A program made the translations under genes and the position numbers. Below the pieces are notes generated by a model, which saw only the letters and a list, made by a program, of their open reading frames with translations, had not been told where the DNA came from and ran no database searches. This document shows, piece by piece, positions 1 to 5,269 of a stretch of DNA of 5,269 nt. Source of the DNA: Porticoccaceae bacterium (GTDB lineage: Bacteria; Pseudomonadota; Gammaproteobacteria; Pseudomonadales; Porticoccaceae); NCBI GenBank assembly GCA_003491845.1, contig DNBN01000001.1, positions 6,646 through 11,914 on the forward strand, written 5' to 3'. Within the stretch, counting starts at the first letter, position 1; each line of letters opens with the position of its first letter.

Positions 1-282
1 ACGTTTTAAATCAATCATCAGGTAGGCAGTAATTTGACCCGGTCCATGATAGGTTACGTGGCCGCCACGATCACTCTTAATGACGGGTATATCGCCTGGT
101 AAAAGAACATACTCATCTTTGCCAGCCTGACCTTGAGTAAAAACGCCATGATGTTGAACAAACCAAATTTCATCTTCAGTGTCAGCGTCGCGACTATTAG
201 TAAGGTATTGCATTTGGCGCAGAGTATCGTTGTAATCTTGGGTACCTAGGTGGCGCAGCTTAATAACAGATGGATAAGGCAC
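1..282 (-). CDS. lipB: Octanoyltransferase LipB (lipoyl(octanoyl) transferase), N-terminal 94 residues, 3' end outside window
   Basis: LipB moves the octanoyl group from octanoyl-ACP to a lysine of lipoyl domains (pyruvate and 2-oxoglutarate dehydrogenases, glycine cleavage H protein), the first step of cytosolic lipoate synthesis before LipA adds sulfur. The translated fragment matches the E. coli protein closely: RHLGTQDY at residues 10-17, [20 protein letters not shown] at 35-54, [13 protein letters not shown] at 62-74 and the family signature HVTYHGPGQ at 75-83. The family is usually about 210 residues, so a little under half is present; the catalytic lysine and cysteine of the family lie beyond the edge. 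The start is taken as GTG at 282-280: the frame is closed by TAA at 306-304 and no ATG or TTG lies between. There is no convincing Shine-Dalgarno, but the GTG comes 2 bases after the ybeD stop, so translational coupling is likely (inference). Confidence 0.95.
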   Translation of the reverse strand, partial: MPYPSVIKLRHLGTQDYNDTLRQMQYLTNSRDADTEDEIWFVQHHGVFTQGQAGKDEYVLLPGDIPVIKSDRGGHVTYHGPGQITAYLMIDLKR

Positions 283-284
283 TA

Positions 285-551
285 TTAAAGCACCATTTTG
301 ACTTTAGGACTTTGCTTGAGTGCCTTAAAAATATCAGTTAACTGTGCTTTTCCAGTAGCAGTGATGTTTACTGTAATAGATTGCCAGCGTCCTTTACTGC
401 TGTCCCGAATCGAGATTCTTGTGCGATCAAATCCTGGTGCATATTTATCAATAACACTGAGCACATGTTCAAGAAAATAATTATCAGCTTCCCCTAGGAT
501 TTTTATCGGATAGTCGCATGGAAATTCAATTTTGGGAGGTTCTTGTGTCAT
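285..551 (-). CDS. ybeD: YbeD family protein (DUF493, ACT-like/ferredoxin-like fold)
   Basis: Small conserved protein of 88 residues, nearly the same length as E. coli YbeD (87). Shared features are the [12 protein letters not shown] strand region (9-20), the APG turn after the first helix (38-40), the [16 protein letters not shown] stretch (51-66) and the family's C-terminal VKMVL ending (84-88; VRMVL in E. coli). The E. coli protein has a ferredoxin-like fold resembling ACT regulatory domains; its biochemical role is not settled, and nothing here decides it. It sits between dacA (15-base gap) and lipB (2-base gap), the standard arrangement, which is the basis for past suggestions of a link with lipoate metabolism. 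An in-frame TAA lies two codons upstream of the ATG at 551, so this is the first possible ATG. The ribosome binding site is weak (GAGAA too far upstream), so it may depend on readthrough from dacA. Confidence 0.93.
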   Translation of the reverse strand: MTQEPPKIEFPCDYPIKILGEADNYFLEHVLSVIDKYAPGFDRTRISIRDSSKGRWQSITVNITATGKAQLTDIFKALKQSPKVKMVL

Positions 552-566
552 CGATTAGTGATGTTC

Positions 567-1742
567 TCAGGAAAGTAAGTCGGTAAAGAAAAGAATAACC
601 CAATCAATCAGTTGGGAAAATATCCCAGAGGCCTCAATATCTTTTGTCGCCACCAGCGGAATTTTCACAAGACTATTCTCACCCAAACTTACATTCAGTT
701 GTCCAAGAATTTGTCCTGACACAATTGGAGCCTTGATTATTTTATCAAGAGTCACTTGAGCTTGAAAATTTTTCTCTGAACCGCGAGGAAAAGTCAAAAC
801 TACATCATCTGCTACAGTGAGGTTTAAAAATTCTTCCTCGCCGTACCATAATTTAGCGTTCGCTTTGATCACTTCGCCAGCAGAGTAAACTACTTGTGTG
901 TCGAAATATCTAAATCCGTAAGATAGCAACCGTTGTGATTCTCTAGCACGAGATTCATCATCCTTAGCACCAAGTACAACGGCAATAAGGCGCATGTCGC
1001 GACGTTTTGCAGAGGACACTAGACAGTAACCAGCTTCATCTGTACGCCCGGTTTTAAAGCCATCAACGGTTTTGTCTCGCCATAATAATCTGTTGCGGTT
1101 AGGCTGATTGATATTGTTATGTTGAAAATATTTCTTGGCATAAATCGAGTAATATTTAGGGTGGTCTCGAATGATGGCACTGGCAAGAATTGAAAGATCT
1201 CGCGCTGAGGTAAACATACCCTCAGCAGGCAAGCCTGTGGCATTCATGTACTGAGTATTGGTCATACCCAATACTTCGGCTTGCTGATTCATCAGGTCAG
1301 CAAAAGCATATTCACCACCAGCAACATGCTCAGCCAAGGCTATGGCTGCATCATTACCTGATTGGATAATTACACCATGCATAAGATCGATAACGGATAC
1401 TTTACTTCTTGGGCTGAGGAACATTGTTGAACCATCGGTCTTTGCGCCGCCAAGCTCCCAGGCATTATCACTAACTAGAACTTCAAAATCTTCTGTCAAG
1501 CGCTGTTCAGCGATCTCATTAGACACGAGGTAGGTGGTCATCATCTTGGCAAGACTTGCCGGCGGTAGTTGCTCGTCGGCATTATTTTCGAGCAAAACTG
1601 TGCCTGTATTCGCGTCGACCAATATCCAAGCATCAGCAGCAATCTCTGGTGCAGCAGGACGCATTTTTTGAGCAACGCTAGAATTAGATGCTAATACTGT
1701 GACTAGGATTAATACTGCTGTTAAGCACAATTGTTTGATCAT
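567..1742 (-). CDS. dacA: D-alanyl-D-alanine carboxypeptidase, PBP5/PBP6 type (serine, peptidase family S11)
   Basis: Low-molecular-weight penicillin-binding protein that removes the terminal D-Ala from peptidoglycan pentapeptides in the periplasm, limiting the donors available for crosslinking. The 391 residues fit the family. A Sec signal peptide covers residues 1-24, with likely cleavage after S22-V-A24. The three active-site motifs are intact: S63-L-A-K66 (nucleophile S63, general base K66), S128-G-N130 and K230-T-G232 in DGFKTGRTDEAGY. SLAK replaces the more usual SLTK, a tolerated change. The C-terminal beta-rich PBP5 domain occupies about 290-365, followed by a terminal helix (373-391, IFSQLIDWVILFFTDLLS) expected to anchor the enzyme to the inner membrane; it has no basic residue, unlike E. 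coli PBP5. The ATG at 1742 gives a proper signal peptide, though the ribosome binding site is weak (TTGGTAA). The 116-base gap upstream suggests its own promoter. dacA versus a paralogue such as dacC cannot be decided; the symbol rests on position and family. Confidence 0.95.
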   Translation of the reverse strand: MIKQLCLTAVLILVTVLASNSSVAQKMRPAAPEIAADAWILVDANTGTVLLENNADEQLPPASLAKMMTTYLVSNEIAEQRLTEDFEVLVSDNAWELGGAKTDGSTMFLSPRSKVSVIDLMHGVIIQSGNDAAIALAEHVAGGEYAFADLMNQQAEVLGMTNTQYMNATGLPAEGMFTSARDLSILASAIIRDHPKYYSIYAKKYFQHNNINQPNRNRLLWRDKTVDGFKTGRTDEAGYCLVSSAKRRDMRLIAVVLGAKDDESRARESQRLLSYGFRYFDTQVVYSAGEVIKANAKLWYGEEEFLNLTVADDVVLTFPRGSEKNFQAQVTLDKIIKAPIVSGQILGQLNVSLGENSLVKIPLVATKDIEASGIFSQLIDWVILFFTDLLS

Positions 1743-1769
1743 AAATTATTACCAATCGTCTCTTATGTT

Positions 1770-1792
1770 TGAGGGATAGTTTAGCATCCTCA
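1770..1792 (-). other. Small hairpin in the dacA 5' leader
   Basis: On the minus strand TGAGGAT (1792-1786) can pair with ATCCCTCA (1777-1770) around an 8-base loop, with one bulged C. The stem lies about 28 bases before the dacA start codon. It is not followed by a T run, so it is not a Rho-independent terminator for mltB. It may be a leader structure affecting mRNA stability or translation, or may be chance; a 7-pair stem with a bulge is not strong evidence. Confidence 0.25.
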
Positions 1793-1806
1793 GGCTTTAG
1801 TTGGGC

Positions 1807-1834
1807 ATAATCACCACAGATTTGTGACTATTAT
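1807..1834 (-). promoter_or_regulatory. 28-base imperfect dyad over the dacA -10 box and presumed start site, candidate operator
   Basis: Reading the minus strand, the pattern is ATAAT-n3-CACA-n4-TGTG-n3-ATTAT, symmetric about its centre, with 10 of 14 base pairs matching including the central A/T pair. The left ATAAT is the end of the TATAAT box and the CACA/TGTG core falls around the expected transcription start. Such a position would suit a repressor. The palindrome fits no regulator I can name, and AT-rich arms make some chance symmetry likely. Confidence 0.3.
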
Positions 1835-1860
1835 ACGCGGACTTACATCACAATTGTCTT
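1830..1860 (-). promoter_or_regulatory. Predicted sigma70-type promoter for dacA-ybeD-lipB
   Basis: A perfect TATAAT lies at 1835-1830 on the minus strand, in the only sizeable intergenic gap and pointing toward dacA. The best -35 is AAGACA at 1860-1855 (4 of 6 to TTGACA) with a long 19-base spacer; it overlaps the mltB stop codon. There is no TGn extended -10. Transcription would start near 1823, giving a leader of about 80 bases. The -10 is convincing; the -35 is weak. Confidence 0.55.
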
Positions 1861-2905
1861 AGTCGTCAGGTTGCACGCATATGTTAGTTGTTTTGCAGTA
1901 CTCTTGACGAAGGATTTGACTCAGTTGAAATACGGCCATTGCATATTTTGTTCGGGGGTTGTAGCGACCTATGACATAAAAGTTGTGAAATCCAAGCCAA
2001 TATTCTTGTCCATACTTAGCTTCTAGACGTATTGGTGATGCGGTCATGTCTAAAGGAAATGCCTCTATAGGACGATAGCCTTGATCTATCATTTGTTTGA
2101 CCGACTGGGTGGGACGCCTCATGCTGTTGACTTTGATGGCTCCTAACTTTCCTTCAATCATAGCTTTGGTGGCCACCGGTTGATTAGTCTTCCAGCCGTG
2201 TTTTGTGAAATAATTAGCGACACTTCCAATGGCATCGGTTGGATTAGCCCAGATGTCAGCGAACTGGTCATCATCAAAGTCTACTGCGTAGTTGCGGTAA
2301 CTATTAGGCATAAATTGACCCCACCCCATGGCACCAGCATAGGAACCTTTCAACGTCAGCGGATCCTTGCCTTGCTCTTTGGCGAGCAAAAATAAATGTT
2401 CCAGTTGGGTGGTAAAAAATTTACGCCGAGACTCACGTTTTTCAACCTCGGTGTAATAGTCAAAAGCCAGAGTTGCCAGCGCATCAACAACTCTGTAACT
2501 ACCGACATTACGGCCATAATTTGTTTCGATTCCCATGATACTGACAATAATAGCAGGATCTACGCCAAACTCTTTTTCTGCTCTGGCCAACGTTTTTTGA
2601 TTTTCTTGCCAAAAGGTAACACCGCGGGAAATGCGTGTGTCAGAAATAAAAATACCACGATATTCATGCCATGGTTTGGCTTTTTCTGCGGGTCGACTCA
2701 TTGCTTTTACAATTGAACTCTGATGTTTTGCAGCAGCTAACCAAGTTTCCACTTGAGACCGGTCAAATTGGTGCTTGTCCACCATTGTTGTTATTAAAGC
2801 ATCTGCATCTGCATGCTTTGAATAATCTGCGTTTGAGGTGACTGACACAGTGGTCAGAAGAAGTGCAAAGAATTTAACACAAATGGAGATTAAAACACGA
2901 TTCAA
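1859..2905 (-). CDS. mltB: Lytic murein transglycosylase B (MltB/SltB family, GH103), probably soluble periplasmic
   Basis: Cleaves the MurNAc-GlcNAc bond of peptidoglycan to form 1,6-anhydroMurNAc ends. The catalytic glutamate is E127 in GIETNYGR (125-132), followed by family motifs VVDALATLAFDY (139-150), GSYAGAMGWGQFMPNSY (187-203) and DAIGSVANYFTKHGW (224-238). D209, D211, D213 and D224 align with the EF-hand-like calcium loop of E. coli Slt35. At 348 residues it is close to E. coli MltB (361). The N terminus is a Sec signal peptide with likely cleavage after S24-N-A26; C9 lies in ISIC, which is not a lipobox, so a lipoprotein is unlikely. C337 and C343 near the end could form a disulfide. 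Translation starts with TTG at 2905-2903, which overlaps the rodA TGA; an AAGGA seven bases upstream supports it and there is no in-frame ATG before M41. It probably belongs to the mrdA-rodA transcript. Confidence 0.94.
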   Translation of the reverse strand: MNRVLISICVKFFALLLTTVSVTSNADYSKHADADALITTMVDKHQFDRSQVETWLAAAKHQSSIVKAMSRPAEKAKPWHEYRGIFISDTRISRGVTFWQENQKTLARAEKEFGVDPAIIVSIMGIETNYGRNVGSYRVVDALATLAFDYYTEVEKRESRRKFFTTQLEHLFLLAKEQGKDPLTLKGSYAGAMGWGQFMPNSYRNYAVDFDDDQFADIWANPTDAIGSVANYFTKHGWKTNQPVATKAMIEGKLGAIKVNSMRRPTQSVKQMIDQGYRPIEAFPLDMTASPIRLEAKYGQEYWLGFHNFYVIGRYNPRTKYAMAVFQLSQILRQEYCKTTNICVQPDD

Positions 2906-4041
2906 AACTGGGTCCTTATGAGTTTAGGTTCGGCACTAATGGCCATTAACATACCAAATCCGATGAACAGAGTTAGAATAGCTGTACCACCATAGCTAAT
3001 CATCGGTAAGGGCGCGCCAACAACGGGTAGTATGCCAGATACCATACCCATATTAACGAAGATATAAATAAAAAAGATTAAACCCAAGCTGCCAGCAAGC
3101 AAGCGACCAAATTGGGTTTGCGCATTTATCGCGATAAATAGACAACGGGCAATCACGCAAGCATATAGAGTACACAGCGTAAGAATACCTATCAAGCCAA
3201 ATTCTTCAGCGAGTACGGCAATAATGAAATCGGTATGGCTTTCGGGTAGAAAATTCAATTGTGACTGTGTTCCCTCTAACCAACCCTTTCCATTGACTCC
3301 ACCAGAACCAATTGCTGTTTTAGATTGCACAATATTCCAACCAGCGCCTAATGTATCATCTTCAGGGGATAGCATCGTTAAAATTCTCTGCTTTTGATAG
3401 TCTCTTAGAACAAAGAGCCACATTAACGGTATAGCTGCAAGCGCTATAAGGATTGAGCCGAATACATAACGTTTGCCAAGTCCTGCTAAAAAAATTACTA
3501 AAAAGCCTGATAAGAATATTAAAATAGCGGTGCCTAAATCTGGTTGTCTGATAATTAGTAGCGTCGGTAGTAACACCATTACCAAAGACCAAAATACATG
3601 TTTGATGTTTGGAGGAATATAACGTGAGCCGAGGTATGAGGATACCATCATGGGAACTAAAACCTTCATCAGCTCCGCAGGCTGAATACGAGTAAAGCCC
3701 AAGTCTAACCATCGTTGCGCACCTTTTGCTCCAACGCCGAAAAGTAGCACTGCAAGGAGTGATAGAAGGCCCAGGCCATACAGTAAAAATGCCCAGCGAT
3801 GCAGTATTCTTACTGGTAATTGTGCGATTAATAGCATCAATAAAAAGCCTACTAGCATAAAAATAGATTGTCGTTTTACATAAGATAAGTTTTGGTCACC
3901 AGCGCTATAGAGTATCGCTAGCCCGAAACAACAGAGGCAAAAGATCACTAAGAGCAAAACGGCGTCACTATTTATGGACCGACGGGTACGACGGTTACCT
4001 CCGGGGTTTTGCATGGTCCTGACAAAATCATTAGTTTGCAT
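2902..4041 (-). CDS. rodA: Peptidoglycan glycosyltransferase RodA (SEDS family)
   Basis: Polytopic inner-membrane enzyme that polymerises lipid II into glycan strands for rod-shape elongation, working with PBP2 and MreBCD. The 379 residues compare with 370 in E. coli, with about ten hydrophobic segments from residue 27 to 370. Hallmarks are GAKGAQRWLDLG with W111, IQPAELMK (119-126), RQPDLGTA (165-172), GAGWNIVQSKTAIGSGG (232-248), FLPESHTDFI with the catalytic aspartate D271, and NMGMVSGILPVVGAPLPM followed by SYGG near residues 330-355. W111 and D271 line up with E. coli W102 and D262 at a constant offset of nine. The cytoplasmic N terminus is basic (RRTRR at 17-21), obeying positive-inside. 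The ATG at 4041 overlaps the end of mrdA by 11 bases with only a weak GGGAA upstream; M10 (4014) is an alternative, but its AGGA is just two bases away, too close to work well. The 3' end carries the mltB ribosome binding site. Confidence 0.96.
   Translation of the reverse strand: MQTNDFVRTMQNPGGNRRTRRSINSDAVLLLVIFCLCCFGLAILYSAGDQNLSYVKRQSIFMLVGFLLMLLIAQLPVRILHRWAFLLYGLGLLSLLAVLLFGVGAKGAQRWLDLGFTRIQPAELMKVLVPMMVSSYLGSRYIPPNIKHVFWSLVMVLLPTLLIIRQPDLGTAILIFLSGFLVIFLAGLGKRYVFGSILIALAAIPLMWLFVLRDYQKQRILTMLSPEDDTLGAGWNIVQSKTAIGSGGVNGKGWLEGTQSQLNFLPESHTDFIIAVLAEEFGLIGILTLCTLYACVIARCLFIAINAQTQFGRLLAGSLGLIFFIYIFVNMGMVSGILPVVGAPLPMISYGGTAILTLFIGFGMLMAISAEPKLIRTQF
2913..2917 (-). promoter_or_regulatory. 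Ribosome binding site for mltB, fixes the TTG start
   Basis: AAGGA on the minus strand, inside the last codons of rodA, seven bases before the TTG at 2905-2903. It is the best Shine-Dalgarno in the window and decides the mltB start in the absence of a nearby ATG or GTG in frame. Confidence 0.7.
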
Positions 4042-5269
4042 AGGCCAATTTTCCCGGTAAGAAAGCGGATTCTGTGGTAACTGATTTATTTTTCAACTGA
4101 TTCATGTAGGCATCAATAAGAGTCCGTGCAATGGGTGCTGCGGATGAACTACCATGCTCACCATTTTCTACAATTAGGGCGACAGCGATTTCTGGGTCCT
4201 CAATAGGCGCGAAAGCGATAAATAAAGCATGATCCCACTGACGTTTTTTGAGCTTTTCCTTATCATACTCTTCATCGGCACCAATGCTAACTACCTGCGC
4301 TGTACCAGTTTTCCCTGCCATAGTGTAGGTAAGTCCAGAATTTATTGACCTCGCCGTGCCTTTTGACGAGTGAATGACATTTTTCATTGACTCATGGATA
4401 TAGGTCCAATGATCTTCGTCTATTTGCGCAATTTGTATCAATGGGTTCGGAGTAACGGCCACACCATTAATTGATTTTACCAATTGAGGTTGTACTAGTT
4501 TGCCTTTAGCTGCAATGCGTGCAGTCATCACTGCAAGTTGTAATGGCGTAGCTAGCATATAGCCTTGGCCTATACTCATATTTATGGTGTCACCGTTGAA
4601 CCAAGCTGCATTTCGATTTTGCTTTTTCCAGTTTCTTGAGGGCATTATGCCGGATGCTTCTCCAGGAAGATCAATGCCTGTAAGTTCACCAAGACCGAAC
4701 GGTTGACTGCGCGATGCTAGTATATCAATGCCAGTTTTAATGCCCATTTGATAAAAAAATACATCACAAGATTCTATGATAGCTTCTGCAAGATCAACAC
4801 CACTGCCGTGCCCGCCACGTTTGGAGTTATGATCGCGCCAGGGTCGTTCAATACCCTCCATAAAAAAGTAACCCGGATCGTCTATCGTCGTGGATGGACT
4901 GATATCTTTATTTTGTAGAGAAATTAGGCCAAATAGCGGCTTTATTGTTGATCCTGGAGGGTACTGGCCTTTAATGGCTCGATTAAACAATGGTTTGTCA
5001 TTGGATGTTATCAGTTGGTCATAACTTTTTTGGCTAATCCCGGAAACAAAGGTATTGGGGTCATAACTTGGAGCACTCACCATAGTCAATATACCACCGG
5101 TTTTGATTTCTATTGCAACCAAGGCACCTCGCTCTTGGTCGAAGGCATCAAAGGCGATTTTTTGTAGATGGCTATCAATATGTAGTACTAAATCATTCCC
5201 TGGTTGAGGTTTAACTTGATCTAGAATTCTGGTAACCCGGCCTCTGGCATTGGTTTCAACCTGTTCCTT
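4031..5269 (-). CDS. mrdA: Penicillin-binding protein 2 (peptidoglycan D,D-transpeptidase), C-terminal 412 residues, 5' end outside window
   Basis: Class B PBP that crosslinks new glycan made by RodA during sidewall elongation. The open frame runs unbroken to the window edge, past the TTG at 5122 that could be mistaken for a start; the extra 49 codons (NARGRVTRIL, then LVLHIDSHLQKIAFDAF) match the junction of the PBP2 dimerisation and transpeptidase domains. Active-site motifs, numbered in this fragment, are S107-T-I-K110 in YPPGSTIK (nucleophile S107 at 4951-4949), S167-C-D169 and K320-T-G322 in AGKTGTAQV. E. coli PBP2 has SAD and KSG at the last two, so SxD fits PBP2 rather than FtsI. GDTINMSIGQGYMLATPLQ (177-195 of the part after 5122) is also typical. 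E. coli PBP2 has 633 residues, so roughly 220 are missing, including the membrane anchor. The gene overlaps rodA by 11 bases, in keeping with the obligate PBP2-RodA partnership. Confidence 0.96.
   Translation of the reverse strand, partial: KEQVETNARGRVTRILDQVKPQPGNDLVLHIDSHLQKIAFDAFDQERGALVAIEIKTGGILTMVSAPSYDPNTFVSGISQKSYDQLITSNDKPLFNRAIKGQYPPGSTIKPLFGLISLQNKDISPSTTIDDPGYFFMEGIERPWRDHNSKRGGHGSGVDLAEAIIESCDVFFYQMGIKTGIDILASRSQPFGLGELTGIDLPGEASGIMPSRNWKKQNRNAAWFNGDTINMSIGQGYMLATPLQLAVMTARIAAKGKLVQPQLVKSINGVAVTPNPLIQIAQIDEDHWTYIHESMKNVIHSSKGTARSINSGLTYTMAGKTGTAQVVSIGADEEYDKEKLKKRQWDHALFIAFAPIEDPEIAVALIVENGEHGSSSAAPIARTLIDAYMNQLKNKSVTTESAFLPGKLAYAN

Noticed and set aside
1840..1853. Possible CRP site upstream of dacA (ATTGTGATGTA)
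   Set aside because: Only the left half TGTGA fits; the position for the right half reads TCCGC rather than TCACA, and the spot lies between -35 and -10.
1743..1858. Rho-independent terminator after mltB
   Set aside because: The stems in this gap are short and none is followed by a run of T on the minus strand, so some readthrough from mrdA-rodA-mltB into dacA remains possible.
2396..2716. Plus-strand open frame of 106 codons opposite mltB, and shorter plus-strand frames at 298-480, 1342-1533 and 2180-2395
   Set aside because: They lie wholly antisense to well-supported genes, lack recognisable domains or ribosome binding sites, and read as low-complexity shadow translations.
3362..3712. 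Minus-strand open frames in other phases inside rodA, dacA (1019-1243) and mltB (2356-2547)
   Set aside because: Each is fully inside a conserved gene whose own frame matches a known family along its whole length; the alternative translations resemble no family.
4031..5122. mrdA as a short gene starting at TTG 5122
   Set aside because: The frame continues open to the window edge with 49 more codons that match PBP2, so 5122 is internal.
1..5269. Mobile element, CRISPR array, tRNA or rRNA genes, or an unknown defence or metabolic system
   Set aside because: No inverted-repeat-bounded transposase, spaced repeats or structured RNA was seen; nearly all of the window is filled by six conserved housekeeping genes.

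Overview
The window is a compact cell-wall and lipoylation gene cluster, with every recognisable gene on the minus strand. Read in transcription order from right to left, it holds mrdA (PBP2, 5' end cut by the window edge), rodA, an mltB-type lytic transglycosylase, dacA (PBP5/6-type D,D-carboxypeptidase), ybeD (DUF493) and lipB (octanoyltransferase, 3' end cut by the other edge). This order is a classic conserved gammaproteobacterial block. The close protein similarity to E. coli PBP2, RodA, MltB, PBP5, YbeD and LipB supports a gammaproteobacterium. Base composition is moderate to low in GC (low to mid 40s percent by eye). The presence of mltB between rodA and dacA recalls Pseudomonas-like (non-enteric) lineages. 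No genus can be named from the sequence alone.

Layout: 5269-4031 is mrdA, overlapping rodA by 11 bases. rodA (4041-2902) overlaps the mltB start by 3 bases, and mltB (2905-1859) begins with TTG behind a good Shine-Dalgarno inside rodA. These three genes look like one translationally linked transcript for sidewall peptidoglycan synthesis. A 116-base gap (1858-1743) follows, the only real intergenic space here. It carries a consensus TATAAT box, a 28-base dyad over and just downstream of that box, and a small 5'-leader hairpin. It is the likely promoter region for a second unit, dacA (1742-567), ybeD (551-285) and lipB (282-1), separated by only 15 and 2 bases.

Functionally, RodA (SEDS glycosyltransferase) and PBP2 (transpeptidase) form the polymerase and crosslinker core of the elongasome. 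MltB cuts glycan strands and DacA trims stem pentapeptides. LipB starts protein lipoylation from octanoyl-ACP and is a conserved passenger of this block; YbeD is a small conserved protein of unknown role.

I looked for a novel system and did not find one: no foreign island, mobile element, CRISPR, RNA gene or unexplained coding region. The points worth a second look are the absence of rlpA where it often sits, the candidate operator at the dacA promoter, a MltB without a lipobox, and an acidic rather than basic C-terminal anchor on DacA.
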